From positions 216,835 to 280,834 of the forward strand of contig DUNN01000036.1 of NCBI GenBank assembly GCA_012839345.1: a DNA stretch of 64,000 nt, given 5' to 3'. Positions within the stretch are counted from its first letter, which is position 1, and every line of letters begins with the position of its first letter. The position numbers and the translations under genes were made by a program. This stretch comes from Clostridiales bacterium (GTDB taxonomy: Bacteria > Bacillota > Clostridia > Oscillospirales > Acutalibacteraceae). Below, in pieces: positions 7,801 through 16,826 of the stretch. The notes beneath the pieces were generated by a model that did not search any database, had not been told where the DNA came from, and saw only the letters and a program-made list of their open reading frames with translations.

Positions 7801-9759
7801 TTGAAAAGAAAAGTATGGGTTTCTTCGCCGGTATTTTATATCATTACCGGGGCCATGCTCATTATGGCCGGCATCAGTTGGTTCTGGAACCGGATTGTCT
7901 TTTTTGCGGAGCTGGCGGTTTGTGTTGTTGCCATCGCGGTGGTTGCGCTTTTAACGGAGCATTTTCACGTGCACGTTGCCGCAGCGGTAAAAAGCGCGCA
8001 GAAAGTGTTGAGCGGCGATGAATACCGTGCGCTCCAGAACTTTACCATGCCGGTTGCGGTGGTCGGCGACGAAGGCGACATTATCTGGGTCAACCAGGCG
8101 TTTCAAAGTTCGGTCAGCGCGAAGCGGGAATCCCGGGGCGAAAACATTCTAAAGTTCATCTACCCCAAAACCCTGCAGCAGATTATGGAGGACAGCGGCA
8201 CCAATATTACGGTTGACCGCAGGCAGTACACGGTTTTTGCCGCCAAGGCGGAGTATGGCAGCATCGTCTATTTTGTGGACGATACCTATTATAAAGAGAT
8301 TAACCGCGAATACACGGAGCGCCGCCCGGTGGTTGCACTTGCGTCGTTTGACAACCGGGAGGAACTAGCCCGTGATTCCACCGGAAGCGAGGATTCCCGC
8401 ATTACCTCCGAGGTAGAGGCCGCGCTCATCGACTGGGCGCGCAGTATGAACGGCTTTTTCAAAAAGCTGAGCGGGGGGCGCTATCTGATCCTGACGGATG
8501 AAGCGCATACCCGTGAAGCCATGGAAAAACGGTTTCAGATTCTGGACACCGTTCGTAACATCAAAGCAGGGGAGCGGCGCAGCGCTACGGTTTCCATTGG
8601 GATAGGCCGCGGCGCTTCCACCCTAATGGAAGCAGAAGAATGGGCGCGCAAGGCGCTTGAGATGGCGCTTGGGCGCGGTGGTGACCAGGTGGCCGTCAAA
8701 CAAAAGAACGATACATATGAGTTCTTCGGCGGCCTTTCCAAAGGAGTAGAAAAACGAGATAAGGTGCGCACGCGCGTAATTGCGGCAACGCTTTCCGACC
8801 ACATTCGCAGCAGCGACAATGTCCTGATTATGGGACATAAATATTCGGATTTGGACAGTGTGGGCGCTTGCATTGGTATGTGGAGCGCGGCTGCCAGAGC
8901 GCTGAAAAAACCGGCTTTCATTGTGGTGAACCGGCATCAGACGATGGCAGCTCAGCTGATTTCTTCCATGGAATCCTCCGAGGAGGGCCGGATTTTTATT
9001 TCCCCAATGGAGGCGCTGAGCCTGGTTTCGCCGAAAACTATGCTGATTGTGCTGGACACCCATTCCCCGGACTTTGTGGAAAGTGCGGAACTGTTAAACG
9101 CGGTCCCGCGCGTTATGGTAATCGACCATCATCGCATGATGGTTAAACACATTGAAAAAGCGCTTGTATTCTATCATGAACCGTATGCCAGTTCCACTTC
9201 GGAAATGGTTGCGGAATTGGTGCAGTATATCGGCGACGGCGTGCTCAATCAGCAAGAGGCAGAAGCGCTTTTGTCCGGCATCATGCTGGACACCAAAAAT
9301 TTTGTGCTGAAAACCGGTGTGCGTACCTTTGAAGCGGCGGCTTATCTTCGCGGGCGAGGTGCGGATACCGTTCAGGTGAAACGGCTTTTTTCGGATTCGA
9401 TCGAGTCGTATCAGGCAAAATATGAAATCGTTTCCCACGCAGAGATTATGGACGACTGCGCCATTGCCTGTGTGGAGCACGATTTTGCAGACGTTCGCAT
9501 CACTTCCGCGCAGGCGGCGGACGAACTCTTGTCCATACAAGGGGTTCGGGCTTCCTTTGTGATTTTTCCGGGGGACGGCTGCGTCAGCATTTCTGCCCGT
9601 TCGCTGGGCGAAGTAAACGTTCAGCTGATTATGGAGGCGCTGGGCGGAGGCGGTCATCTGACCATGGCAGGTGCGCAGCTTTCTGATGTGGACATCAATC
9701 AGGCGAAAGAGAAGCTGATTGCGGTGATTCATGACACCATGGCGAAAGCGATTGAGTAA
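7801..9759 (+). CDS. gdpP: Cyclic-di-AMP phosphodiesterase GdpP (DHH family)
   Basis: A 652-residue membrane protein that hydrolyses c-di-AMP. Order: two transmembrane segments (about 9-28 and 31-52), a PAS-like domain (about 75-165), a degenerate GGDEF domain (about 175-300), then DHH/DHHA1 catalytic domains with GHKYSDLDS (345-353), DTHSP (419-423) and the DHH triad at 442-444, ending in the GGGGH nucleotide loop. I prefer the TTG at 7801 because GAGGTGAT lies just upstream with normal spacing; ATG 7795 sits inside that site. It heads gdpP-rplI-dnaB, the gene order known from many Firmicutes. Confidence 0.93.
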   Translation: MKRKVWVSSPVFYIITGAMLIMAGISWFWNRIVFFAELAVCVVAIAVVALLTEHFHVHVAAAVKSAQKVLSGDEYRALQNFTMPVAVVGDEGDIIWVNQAFQSSVSAKRESRGENILKFIYPKTLQQIMEDSGTNITVDRRQYTVFAAKAEYGSIVYFVDDTYYKEINREYTERRPVVALASFDNREELARDSTGSEDSRITSEVEAALIDWARSMNGFFKKLSGGRYLILTDEAHTREAMEKRFQILDTVRNIKAGERRSATVSIGIGRGASTLMEAEEWARKALEMALGRGGDQVAVKQKNDTYEFFGGLSKGVEKRDKVRTRVIAATLSDHIRSSDNVLIMGHKYSDLDSVGACIGMWSAAARALKKPAFIVVNRHQTMAAQLISSMESSEEGRIFISPMEALSLVSPKTMLIVLDTHSPDFVESAELLNAVPRVMVIDHHRMMVKHIEKALVFYHEPYASSTSEMVAELVQYIGDGVLNQQEAEALLSGIMLDTKNFVLKTGVRTFEAAAYLRGRGADTVQVKRLFSDSIESYQAKYEIVSHAEIMDDCAIACVEHDFADVRITSAQAADELLSIQGVRASFVIFPGDGCVSISARSLGEVNVQLIMEALGGGGHLTMAGAQLSDVDINQAKEKLIAVIHDTMAKAIE

Positions 9760-9804
9760 TCTTATCGTATTAATTTACAAGTAATTTCATTCAGGAGGAT
9801 CGAT

Positions 9805-10254
9805 ATGAAGGTAATACTGCTGCAAGACATTAAGGGAAGCGGAAAAAAGGGCGAGCTGGTCAATGTCAGCGACGGTTACGCGCGCAACTATCTTTTTCCG
9901 CGCAAACTCGCGAAAGAAGCAAACGCGCAGGCCATGAATGAGCTGAAAAACGCAGAAGAGGCCAAGGCCCACCGGATGCAGGTCGAACTGGACAACGCGA
10001 AGAAAACCGCTTCGATGATCGACGGCAAAAGCGTGAAGCTTTATGCCAAGGCGGGTCAGGGCGGCCGCCTGTTCGGTTCCATTACCGCAAAGGAAATTGC
10101 GGAGGAGCTGAAAAAGCAGTTCAAAGTGGATATTGATAAACGCAAGATTGCTTTGGACGGCGATATTAAGGCATTTGGAACGTTTTCGTGCGAGGTTAAG
10201 TTTATTAATGGCATTACCGCCAAGGTTTATGCGGTCGTGGGGGAAAAGGAATAA
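9805..10254 (+). CDS. rplI: 50S ribosomal protein L9
   Basis: A 149-residue ribosomal protein. The N-terminal rRNA-binding domain [21 protein letters not shown]...GYARNYLFP is diagnostic; a charged central helix and a C-terminal domain follow ([20 protein letters not shown]). AGGAGG precedes ATG 9805 by 7 bases. It sits between gdpP and dnaB in the usual order. Confidence 0.97.
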   Translation: MKVILLQDIKGSGKKGELVNVSDGYARNYLFPRKLAKEANAQAMNELKNAEEAKAHRMQVELDNAKKTASMIDGKSVKLYAKAGQGGRLFGSITAKEIAEELKKQFKVDIDKRKIALDGDIKAFGTFSCEVKFINGITAKVYAVVGEKE

Positions 10255-10365
10255 CGCGCTGATTTGGGCGCCGGGCCTGGTTTTCTAAAAATTTATAACA
10301 GAAAATTATAATTCATTCCGGCTTGATTTTTAAAAAACGGGTCTTGAAAATTCGGGGGTGACAAA

Positions 10366-11730
10366 ATGGACGACAGTATAACGGGCGGATACAATGCGCT
10401 AAACCTGCCTTTCAGCCTGGAAGCGGAGCAATCCGTGCTGGGTGCGGTGCTGCTGGATTCTTCCTGCATGGACCGCGTGGCGGAAATCCTGCCGCGCCCC
10501 GATTTTTTTTACCAGACGAATAACAGCCTTATTTATTCAGTCATGCTCGATATGTTTACGGTGGGGAAACCAATCGATTTTGTCACCGTACTCGAGCACC
10601 TGAAAGAAACGAAAGGTTTTGACGAGGCAAACGGAAAGACCTATTTGCTTCAGCTGGCGCAGCTGGTGCCTTCCATCTCGAATGTGGAATCCTACGCGCG
10701 CATTGTGCGGGACAAGTACGACATTCGCACGCTGATTACCACCGCGCGTGATATTTTGGAGGAGGCTTCCTCCGGCGCGGCCGACGCTTCCACTCTGCTG
10801 GACGCCGCAGAACAGCGCATTTTCGATATCCGGCGCGGCAAAAATATGCAGGGGCTGCAGCGAATCGATGAAGTCATTGTGCAGACCTTTGACCGTTTGG
10901 ACTTGCTCAATTCCCCGGATGCCGACCTTTACAAGGGAGTTCCGACCGGAATCAAAGAGCTGGACGATACCATTACCGGGCTGAACCGCACCGACTTTAT
11001 TCTGCTTGGCGCGCGCCCCGGCATGGGAAAGACAAGCTTTGCGCTGAACATTGCAAGGCACGCCGCGGTGAAGGCGGGCAAAAAGGTTGCTTTTTTCTCT
11101 TTGGAAATGGGCCGGGAACAGTTGACCTCCCGTCTTCTTTCCACGGAAGCCATGGTTTCCGGCACCAAGCTGCGTACCGGTAAACTGGACGACGACGAAT
11201 GGGTTCGTCTAATTGAGGCTGGAGATATTCTTTCAAAGGCCGATATATATTTAGATGACACTCCTTCCATTACCATTCCGGAGATGAAAGCGAAACTGCG
11301 GCGGCTGAAAAATGTGGACCTGGTCATCATTGACTACCTGCAGTTGATGACCTCATCCCAAAAAATCGACAACCGCGTGCAGGAAATTTCCCAGATTACC
11401 CGAAACATGAAGATTATGGCCAAGGAACTGAATGTGCCGGTTTTGGCGCTTTCCCAGCTGGCCCGTGACAGTGAAAAACGTACCAACCACCGGCCGGTGC
11501 TTTCCGACTTGCGTGATTCCGGCTCGATTGAACAGGATGCCGATATTGTGCTGTTCCTGTACCGCGAAGAGTACTATCAGGATTCCGAAACCCCGTCGGA
11601 AAACAGCGACCATAACAGTGGTGAGTGTATCGTCGCCAAAAACCGTCACGGCGAAACAAAAACGGTTCCGCTACACTGGCAGGGCGAATTCATGCGTTTT
11701 ACTGCGCAGGAGGTTGTCCGGAGTGAATAA
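10366..11730 (+). CDS. dnaB: Replicative DNA helicase DnaB
   Basis: A 454-residue hexameric helicase of the replication fork. The N-terminal domain begins NLPFSLEAEQSVLGAVLLD; the RecA-like ATPase domain has Walker A GARPGMGKTS (215-224), SLEMG (H1a), Walker B LVIIDYLQLM, and LSQLARDSEKR plus DLRDSGSIEQDAD. Length is normal. ATG 10366 has GGGGGTGA upstream. The tilS gene overlaps its end by 8 bases. Confidence 0.97.
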   Translation: MDDSITGGYNALNLPFSLEAEQSVLGAVLLDSSCMDRVAEILPRPDFFYQTNNSLIYSVMLDMFTVGKPIDFVTVLEHLKETKGFDEANGKTYLLQLAQLVPSISNVESYARIVRDKYDIRTLITTARDILEEASSGAADASTLLDAAEQRIFDIRRGKNMQGLQRIDEVIVQTFDRLDLLNSPDADLYKGVPTGIKELDDTITGLNRTDFILLGARPGMGKTSFALNIARHAAVKAGKKVAFFSLEMGREQLTSRLLSTEAMVSGTKLRTGKLDDDEWVRLIEAGDILSKADIYLDDTPSITIPEMKAKLRRLKNVDLVIIDYLQLMTSSQKIDNRVQEISQITRNMKIMAKELNVPVLALSQLARDSEKRTNHRPVLSDLRDSGSIEQDADIVLFLYREEYYQDSETPSENSDHNSGECIVAKNRHGETKTVPLHWQGEFMRFTAQEVVRSE

Positions 11731-13144
11731 AGAAAGCGGGGATTTTGCACCGATGGAATCCGAACCGGTTTCTCCCGAAAAAATCCAACACATTCAGAAA
11801 AAAATTGAGCGAGTAATCGCCGAGTGGAACATGCTCCCCGAAGGCTGCGGCGTAGTGGTCGGCCTTTCCGGGGGTGCGGATTCCATGGCGCTTGCTCATT
11901 TTCTTTTTCAATATGGAAAAGCACGTCATATTCCGCTCACAGCGGCGCATATTAACCATGGGATCCGTGGGGCGGAGGCGGACCGCGACGAGCAGTTTGT
12001 ATCCGACTGGTGCAAAAAAAATCAAATTCCTTGCAAAGTGCTTCATGCCGATGTTCCAAAGCTGGCACGCGAACGAGGAATGGGCTTGGAGGAATGCGGC
12101 CGCGCCGTGCGTTACGAATTTTTTCGGAGTATCTGTGGGAAAAATGACCGCATTGCCACGGCGCATACCCTTTCCGATCAGGCGGAAACGGTTCTGATGA
12201 ATCTGGCAAAAGGCGCGGGCACGCATGGATTGCGTGGAATTCCGCCGGTGCGCGGGCAAATTGTGCGGCCGCTACTGGCTGTAACGCGCGCTGAGGTGGA
12301 AGCCTACTGCGCTTATTATCAGCTTTCCTATGTGACGGACAGTACGAACGATTCGGAAGAATACGCGCGCAATAAAATCCGCCATTCTGTCATTCCCGCC
12401 CTGAAGGAAATCAACCCTTCCTTTGAATCGGCTGTTGCCGGAATGACCCGTCACTTAAGCCAAGACGACTTTTATTTAAGTGAACTGGCACGCGAGAGTC
12501 TTTCAAAGGCGCAGTACCACGGCGGCTACCGCGTAAGCCTTCTTCGCAGGCTTCCCCAGCCGGTGCTGGCACGTGCTGTGATGCAGGCAATATCCGCCGT
12601 TTCTTCCGCGAGGCAGTCTTCCGGCAATATTGAGGCAGTTATGGAAATTTTACGTTCGGGTTTCGGTTCTGTTACGGCTGCGGGCGGAATACAATGCACC
12701 ATACAAGGTAATACTCTTTTTATTGCGCCCCAAAGTGCGGCCGGAAAAATGCCGGAGCACTGGTGCGTTCCGTTTTGCGCGGAAAGAACCGTTCTGCCGG
12801 ACGGCCGGGTGCTTTCCGTGGTCCCAATATCCCGAAAAGAATATGAAAACAGGCTGAAATTTAATAATTTGTTATTTAATAATGCGATTAACTATGATAC
12901 AATATTTAAGATTACTTCGGTAAGAAACCGAAGCAACGGCGACGTTTTCCGCCCGGCGGGGCGGGGCGTGACCAAAACTCTGAAAAAACTCTTCAACGAG
13001 GCACGACTGGAACCGATGCTCCGTTCTAATGCCGTAATTCTGGAAAGCGGCGGAACCATTGCATGGCTTGAGGGATTCGGTGCCGGCGAGGGGTTTTGTA
13101 TCACAGACAAGACGCAGAATATAGCGGAAATTATAATTGTTTAA
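11723..13144 (+). CDS. tilS: tRNA(Ile)-lysidine synthase
   Basis: A 473-residue PP-loop ATPase that converts C34 of the AUA-reading tRNA-Ile to lysidine, an essential step for decoding. The PP-loop SGGADS is at 49-54, followed by HINHGIRGAEADRDEQFV, GHAH-like ATAHTLSDQAETVLMNL and the C-terminal tilS domain. GTG 11723 lies 9 bases after AGGAGG and overlaps the dnaB end, indicating translational coupling. The frame is open further upstream inside dnaB, but that is not coding. hpt follows 13 bases later, as in B. subtilis tilS-hprT-ftsH. Confidence 0.94.
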   Translation: MNKESGDFAPMESEPVSPEKIQHIQKKIERVIAEWNMLPEGCGVVVGLSGGADSMALAHFLFQYGKARHIPLTAAHINHGIRGAEADRDEQFVSDWCKKNQIPCKVLHADVPKLARERGMGLEECGRAVRYEFFRSICGKNDRIATAHTLSDQAETVLMNLAKGAGTHGLRGIPPVRGQIVRPLLAVTRAEVEAYCAYYQLSYVTDSTNDSEEYARNKIRHSVIPALKEINPSFESAVAGMTRHLSQDDFYLSELARESLSKAQYHGGYRVSLLRRLPQPVLARAVMQAISAVSSARQSSGNIEAVMEILRSGFGSVTAAGGIQCTIQGNTLFIAPQSAAGKMPEHWCVPFCAERTVLPDGRVLSVVPISRKEYENRLKFNNLLFNNAINYDTIFKITSVRNRSNGDVFRPAGRGVTKTLKKLFNEARLEPMLRSNAVILESGGTIAWLEGFGAGEGFCITDKTQNIAEIIIV

Positions 13145-13157
13145 GGAGTGCTAGGTT

Positions 13158-13697
13158 TTGAGAAATGATATTGAGTCGGTTTTGTTCACAGAGGAGCAGC
13201 TTTCCAGAATTGTAAAGAATATGGGAAAGCGCATCAGCGAGGATTACAAGGATAAAAATCTGTTGATGATTAGTGTTTTAAAGGGTTCTGTGGTGTTTAT
13301 GGCCGACCTTATGCGCGCGGTCACCATCCCGTGCAGCATTGACTTTATGTCCGTATCCAGTTACGGTTCCGGCACTAAGACCTCTGGCGTTGTAAAAATT
13401 ACAAAGGACCTTGATATTAATTTGGAAGGTTACGACCTTTTGGTTGTTGAAGATATTCTTGACAGCGGCCTCACCTTGAGCTACATACTCGAGCTGCTGC
13501 AGTCCCGCTCGCCAAAGAGCATCCGGCTTTGCACGCTGTTTGATAAGCCTGACCGGCGTACTGCCGATATTAAAGCGGATTATGTTGGAACGGTTGTTCC
13601 GGACGAATTCATTGTCGGGTACGGTCTGGATTACGCGGAGAAGTACCGGAATCTTCCGTTTGTCGGTATTTTAAAGCCGGAAGTTTATTCGAAATAA
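13158..13697 (+). CDS. hpt: Hypoxanthine phosphoribosyltransferase
   Basis: A 179-residue purine salvage enzyme that makes IMP/GMP from hypoxanthine/guanine and PRPP. The PRPP loop is VVEDILDSGLTL, with LKGSVVFMADL and the C-terminal VVPDEFIVGYGLDYAEKYRNLP. TTG start 13158 is 9 bases after AAGGAG. It sits in the conserved tilS-hpt-ftsH cluster. Confidence 0.95.
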   Translation: MRNDIESVLFTEEQLSRIVKNMGKRISEDYKDKNLLMISVLKGSVVFMADLMRAVTIPCSIDFMSVSSYGSGTKTSGVVKITKDLDINLEGYDLLVVEDILDSGLTLSYILELLQSRSPKSIRLCTLFDKPDRRTADIKADYVGTVVPDEFIVGYGLDYAEKYRNLPFVGILKPEVYSK

Positions 13698-13724
13698 TCC
13701 AAGCCGATTCGGCTCAGGTAAGGA

Positions 13725-15623
13725 GTGATTACCACGGACAATAAGAAAACCATTAAAAATATAGCTCTGGTTCTTGGCGTCCCAATTCTGCTGTTTATTC
13801 TAATTGCGTGGATTTACGGCAGCCGGCCGCAGAAGACTTATAATTATTCCGATATTGTCAACAATTTTAAAACGCAACAGGTGACGGGATTTTCCCTGGA
13901 TATGGGAAGCGGGGATATGATCATCACCTTGAAGGACAACACGAAAATCTCTTATGTTGCTCCGAATTCCTTGTTGATTTATCAGGAAATTTCGCCGTAC
14001 ATTGAGCAGTACAACAAGGACAATCCCTCGAAGCCCATGACTTTCGACCTGAAACGCCCGGCGGAAACGTCGTGGCTGACCAGCATGATCCCCATGTTGG
14101 TGATTATGATCGCCATGGTGCTGGTATGGTGGTTCATGATTAAGCGCCTCAACAGCGGCATGGGCGACGCGGGCAAGCAGATGAATTTCGGCAAGGCTCG
14201 TGTAAAGCAGATGGCCGACGAGAAGCGCAAAACCACGTTTGCCGATGTGGCAGGCGCGGATGAAGAAAAAGAGGAACTGCGTGAAATTGTGGAGTTCCTG
14301 AAAAATCCGAGAAAATACAACGAGCTGGGCGCGCGGATTCCGAAGGGCGTGCTGCTGGTGGGCCCTCCCGGTACTGGTAAAACCCTGCTGGCCCGCGCGG
14401 TTGCTGGCGAGGCTGGGGTGCCGTTCTTCTCCATTTCCGGCTCTGATTTTGTGGAAATGTTCGTAGGCGTCGGTGCATCCCGTGTGCGCGACCTGTTCGA
14501 ACAGGCTAAGAAGAATTCCCCCTGCATTATTTTTATTGATGAAATTGACGCGGTCGGCCGTCAGCGCGGCGCCGGACTTGGCGGCGGGCATGACGAACGC
14601 GAACAGACTTTGAATCAGTTGCTGGTGGAAATGGACGGCTTTGGCGCGAACGAAGGCGTTATTATGATCGCCGCCACCAACCGTCCGGATATCCTTGACC
14701 CGGCACTGATGCGCCCCGGCCGTTTTGATCGTCAGGTCATGGTTGGCTATCCGGATATTAAGGGCCGCGAAGAAATCCTCAAGGTTCACGCCCGCGGCAA
14801 GCCGATTGCCCCGGATGTGGAACTGAAAACCATCGCAAAGTCGACCGCTGGGTTTACCGGCGCCGATTTGGAAAACCTTTTGAACGAAGCGGCGCTTCTT
14901 GCGGCGCGTAAGAACCTGAAAGCCATTACCATGAATGAAATTGAGGAAGCTTCCATTAAGGTTGTAATGGGCACCGAAAAGAAGAGTCATGTAATGACCG
15001 AAAAGGAAAAAACGTTGACGGCTTACCACGAAGGCGGTCATGCCGTGACTGCGTATTTCTGCCCGACTCAGGACCCGGTTCACCAGATTTCCATCATCCC
15101 CCGCGGAATGGCGGGCGGTTATACCATGCAGCTTCCAACGGAAGACCGTTCCTACAAATCCCGCAAGGAAATGCTGGAAGAGCTGAATGTTCTTCTGGGC
15201 GGCAGAGTGGCAGAAGCGCTTACGCTTGATGATATTTCCACCGGTGCTTCCAACGATATTGAACGCGCGACCAAAATTGCGCGCAGCATGGTAACTAAAT
15301 ACGGCATGACGGATGAACTTGGCCCGATTATGTACGGTCAGGATGACAGTGAACCGTTCCTTGGCCGTGATATGGGGCACATCCGGAATTATTCTGAAAC
15401 GACAGCGTCATCAATCGACGAGGAAATCCGCAGCTTGATGATGAACGCTTACCATAAGACGGAAGACATTCTCAAGGAGCATATGGATAAACTTCATGAG
15501 GTTGCGAAGTACCTGTATCAGAATGAAAAAATGTCGGGCGAACAGTTCCGTGAAATCATGGAAAGGCCCACCGCCCCGGATGATTCGAACGGGTCAGAAG
15601 TGACCGTTACCACAGTAGAATAA
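13725..15623 (+). CDS. ftsH: ATP-dependent zinc metalloprotease FtsH
   Basis: A membrane-anchored AAA+ protease of about 630 residues for quality control and regulatory proteolysis. Two transmembrane segments (about 12-30 and 119-139), Walker A GPPGTGKT (213-220), Walker [15 protein letters not shown] region and zinc site HEGGH (435-439). The start is odd: GTG at 13725 lies within the ribosome binding site AAGGAG (13720-13725), while the codon with ideal spacing (8 bases) is ACG at 13734, giving [10 protein letters not shown]. The real start may be ACG 13734. Gene order tilS-hpt-ftsH is conserved. A terminator hairpin follows. Confidence 0.95.
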   Translation: MITTDNKKTIKNIALVLGVPILLFILIAWIYGSRPQKTYNYSDIVNNFKTQQVTGFSLDMGSGDMIITLKDNTKISYVAPNSLLIYQEISPYIEQYNKDNPSKPMTFDLKRPAETSWLTSMIPMLVIMIAMVLVWWFMIKRLNSGMGDAGKQMNFGKARVKQMADEKRKTTFADVAGADEEKEELREIVEFLKNPRKYNELGARIPKGVLLVGPPGTGKTLLARAVAGEAGVPFFSISGSDFVEMFVGVGASRVRDLFEQAKKNSPCIIFIDEIDAVGRQRGAGLGGGHDEREQTLNQLLVEMDGFGANEGVIMIAATNRPDILDPALMRPGRFDRQVMVGYPDIKGREEILKVHARGKPIAPDVELKTIAKSTAGFTGADLENLLNEAALLAARKNLKAITMNEIEEASIKVVMGTEKKSHVMTEKEKTLTAYHEGGHAVTAYFCPTQDPVHQISIIPRGMAGGYTMQLPTEDRSYKSRKEMLEELNVLLGGRVAEALTLDDISTGASNDIERATKIARSMVTKYGMTDELGPIMYGQDDSEPFLGRDMGHIRNYSETTASSIDEEIRSLMMNAYHKTEDILKEHMDKLHEVAKYLYQNEKMSGEQFREIMERPTAPDDSNGSEVTVTTVE

Positions 15624-15628
15624 AAACA

Positions 15629-15659
15629 CAGGGGGAATGTAATCTGCATTTCCCCTTTT
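15629..15659 (+). terminator. Terminator after ftsH
   Basis: GGGGGAATG and CATTTCCCC pair with one bulged base around TAATCTG, followed by TTTTG. Confidence 0.65.
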
Positions 15660-15890
15660 GCTGTGTCTATAGGCTCTTCCTTTTTGCAAAGCTTTTGGCC
15701 GTGGTGTGCGGCGCAAACCGGAAACACGAAGATATTTCATAATAGGAAATTCTGCAGAAGTGAATTGGATTTTCAGGCTGCCTGTAACTTCCAAACGGGA
15801 GATTTGATTCGGTGGATGTTCCCGTGGCAGCAGGCTTTCATTGATACCATCGGCTTGTTCCCATCATCATTGTACATAGGGGGTACTGTT

Positions 15891-16604
15891 ATGCAAAAAA
15901 ATACTACCCGGGTTTTGTTCGGCATCATGTTTATTGTTGCAGCGGTTATCGTTTTTGGAAACGCCACCGGTTTGTGGTATGTGCAGAATTTCAGCGGATG
16001 GTGGACGGTTTTCCTGATTGTTCCCGGTTTGGCCGGACTGATCAGCTATGGCTATAATACAGGCAGCCTTATTCTGGTGCTTCTGGGCACGTGGCTGCTG
16101 GCGCGTGCACAGGGTTGGCTTCCCTGGCAGTTGGCGAACAGCCTTATATGGGTCGTGATTTTACTGCTGATTGGCTTGCGCCTGATTGTGGGCAACCGTC
16201 GCTGGCATCCGTCGTGGAACGGCCATGCTCCGAACGACGCTGCGGTGTTTGAAGGTGTGAAGGGCGCAAACGACACAAGCGGTACTGTGAACTACAGCGC
16301 AATTTTCAGCTCGGTGGAGGTAGCAAATACCTCCACTGCATTCTTCGGCGGAACGATTTCCGCGGTGTTTGGTGGGGCTGTCATTGACCTGCGCAACGCG
16401 GTTCCGGTGAATGGAGCGGTGTTGGAAGCCAATTCGGTATTCGGCGGAATTACGATTTTTGCTCCGCAGAATTGTCGGATTCAGGTGAGCGGCGCGCCTT
16501 TCCTTGGCGGCTGCCAGTGCACAGCGGTGCGCCCGAACGATCCTTCGCTGCCCTTGCTGATCATTCGGTATACTTCCGTTTTTGGGGGAGTCAACATTAA
16601 TTAG
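15891..16604 (+). CDS. LiaF-like membrane protein (cell-envelope stress type)
   Basis: A 237-residue protein with about four transmembrane segments in the first ~105 residues (RVLFGIMFIVAAVIVFGNA, WWTVFLIVPGLAGLI, SLILVLLGTWLLA, SLIWVVILLLIGLRLIV) and a soluble C-terminal beta-rich domain with repeated FGG motifs (FFGGTISAVFGGAVIDLRNA, FGGITIFAP, FGGVNIN). That C-terminal pattern is found in LiaF, which holds back the LiaRS cell-wall stress system, and in related DUF5668/DUF2154 proteins. No liaRS genes are near, so the regulatory role is uncertain. ATG 15891 follows AGGGGGT. Confidence 0.75.
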   Translation: MQKNTTRVLFGIMFIVAAVIVFGNATGLWYVQNFSGWWTVFLIVPGLAGLISYGYNTGSLILVLLGTWLLARAQGWLPWQLANSLIWVVILLLIGLRLIVGNRRWHPSWNGHAPNDAAVFEGVKGANDTSGTVNYSAIFSSVEVANTSTAFFGGTISAVFGGAVIDLRNAVPVNGAVLEANSVFGGITIFAPQNCRIQVSGAPFLGGCQCTAVRPNDPSLPLLIIRYTSVFGGVNIN

Positions 16605-16826
16605 CAGGATACATACCGCTTTTTATAGAGCCAGGCACGGTCAAAAGTTTCCCATTGATTCATACTTGTTTTTGGGGAACCTGATTTCTGCCAAAGTCGG
16701 ACTCTTTTAGGGTCTGGTTTTGGCGGTATTCCGCCCGACTTGAAAGCGGCTTTTGCCTATGGGGATTGCTTTTCGGAAGAGAAAGCTGTATTGATTGCAA
16801 AAATGCATTAGGAGCGAATTCAGAAC
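16605..16826. other. Gene-free gap before the topoisomerase IV genes
   Basis: No ORF is supported. It holds a nested dyad AAGTCGG (16694-16700) / CCGACTT (16735-16741) with an inner GGCGG/CCGCC, and TTCCCA...TGGGGAA near 16649-16680. These could be a terminator of the preceding gene or part of the parE leader; no clear T-run follows. Confidence 0.4.

Noticed and set aside
11432..11722. N-terminal extension of TilS inside dnaB
   Set aside because: The frame is open but overlaps the conserved end of dnaB, while GTG 11723 has AGGAGG at 9 bases.
13800..15380. A 526-codon open frame antisense to ftsH
   Set aside because: It is the mirror of a strongly conserved gene in GC-biased codons; the His/Arg/Gln-rich product shows no domain and there is no ribosome binding site.
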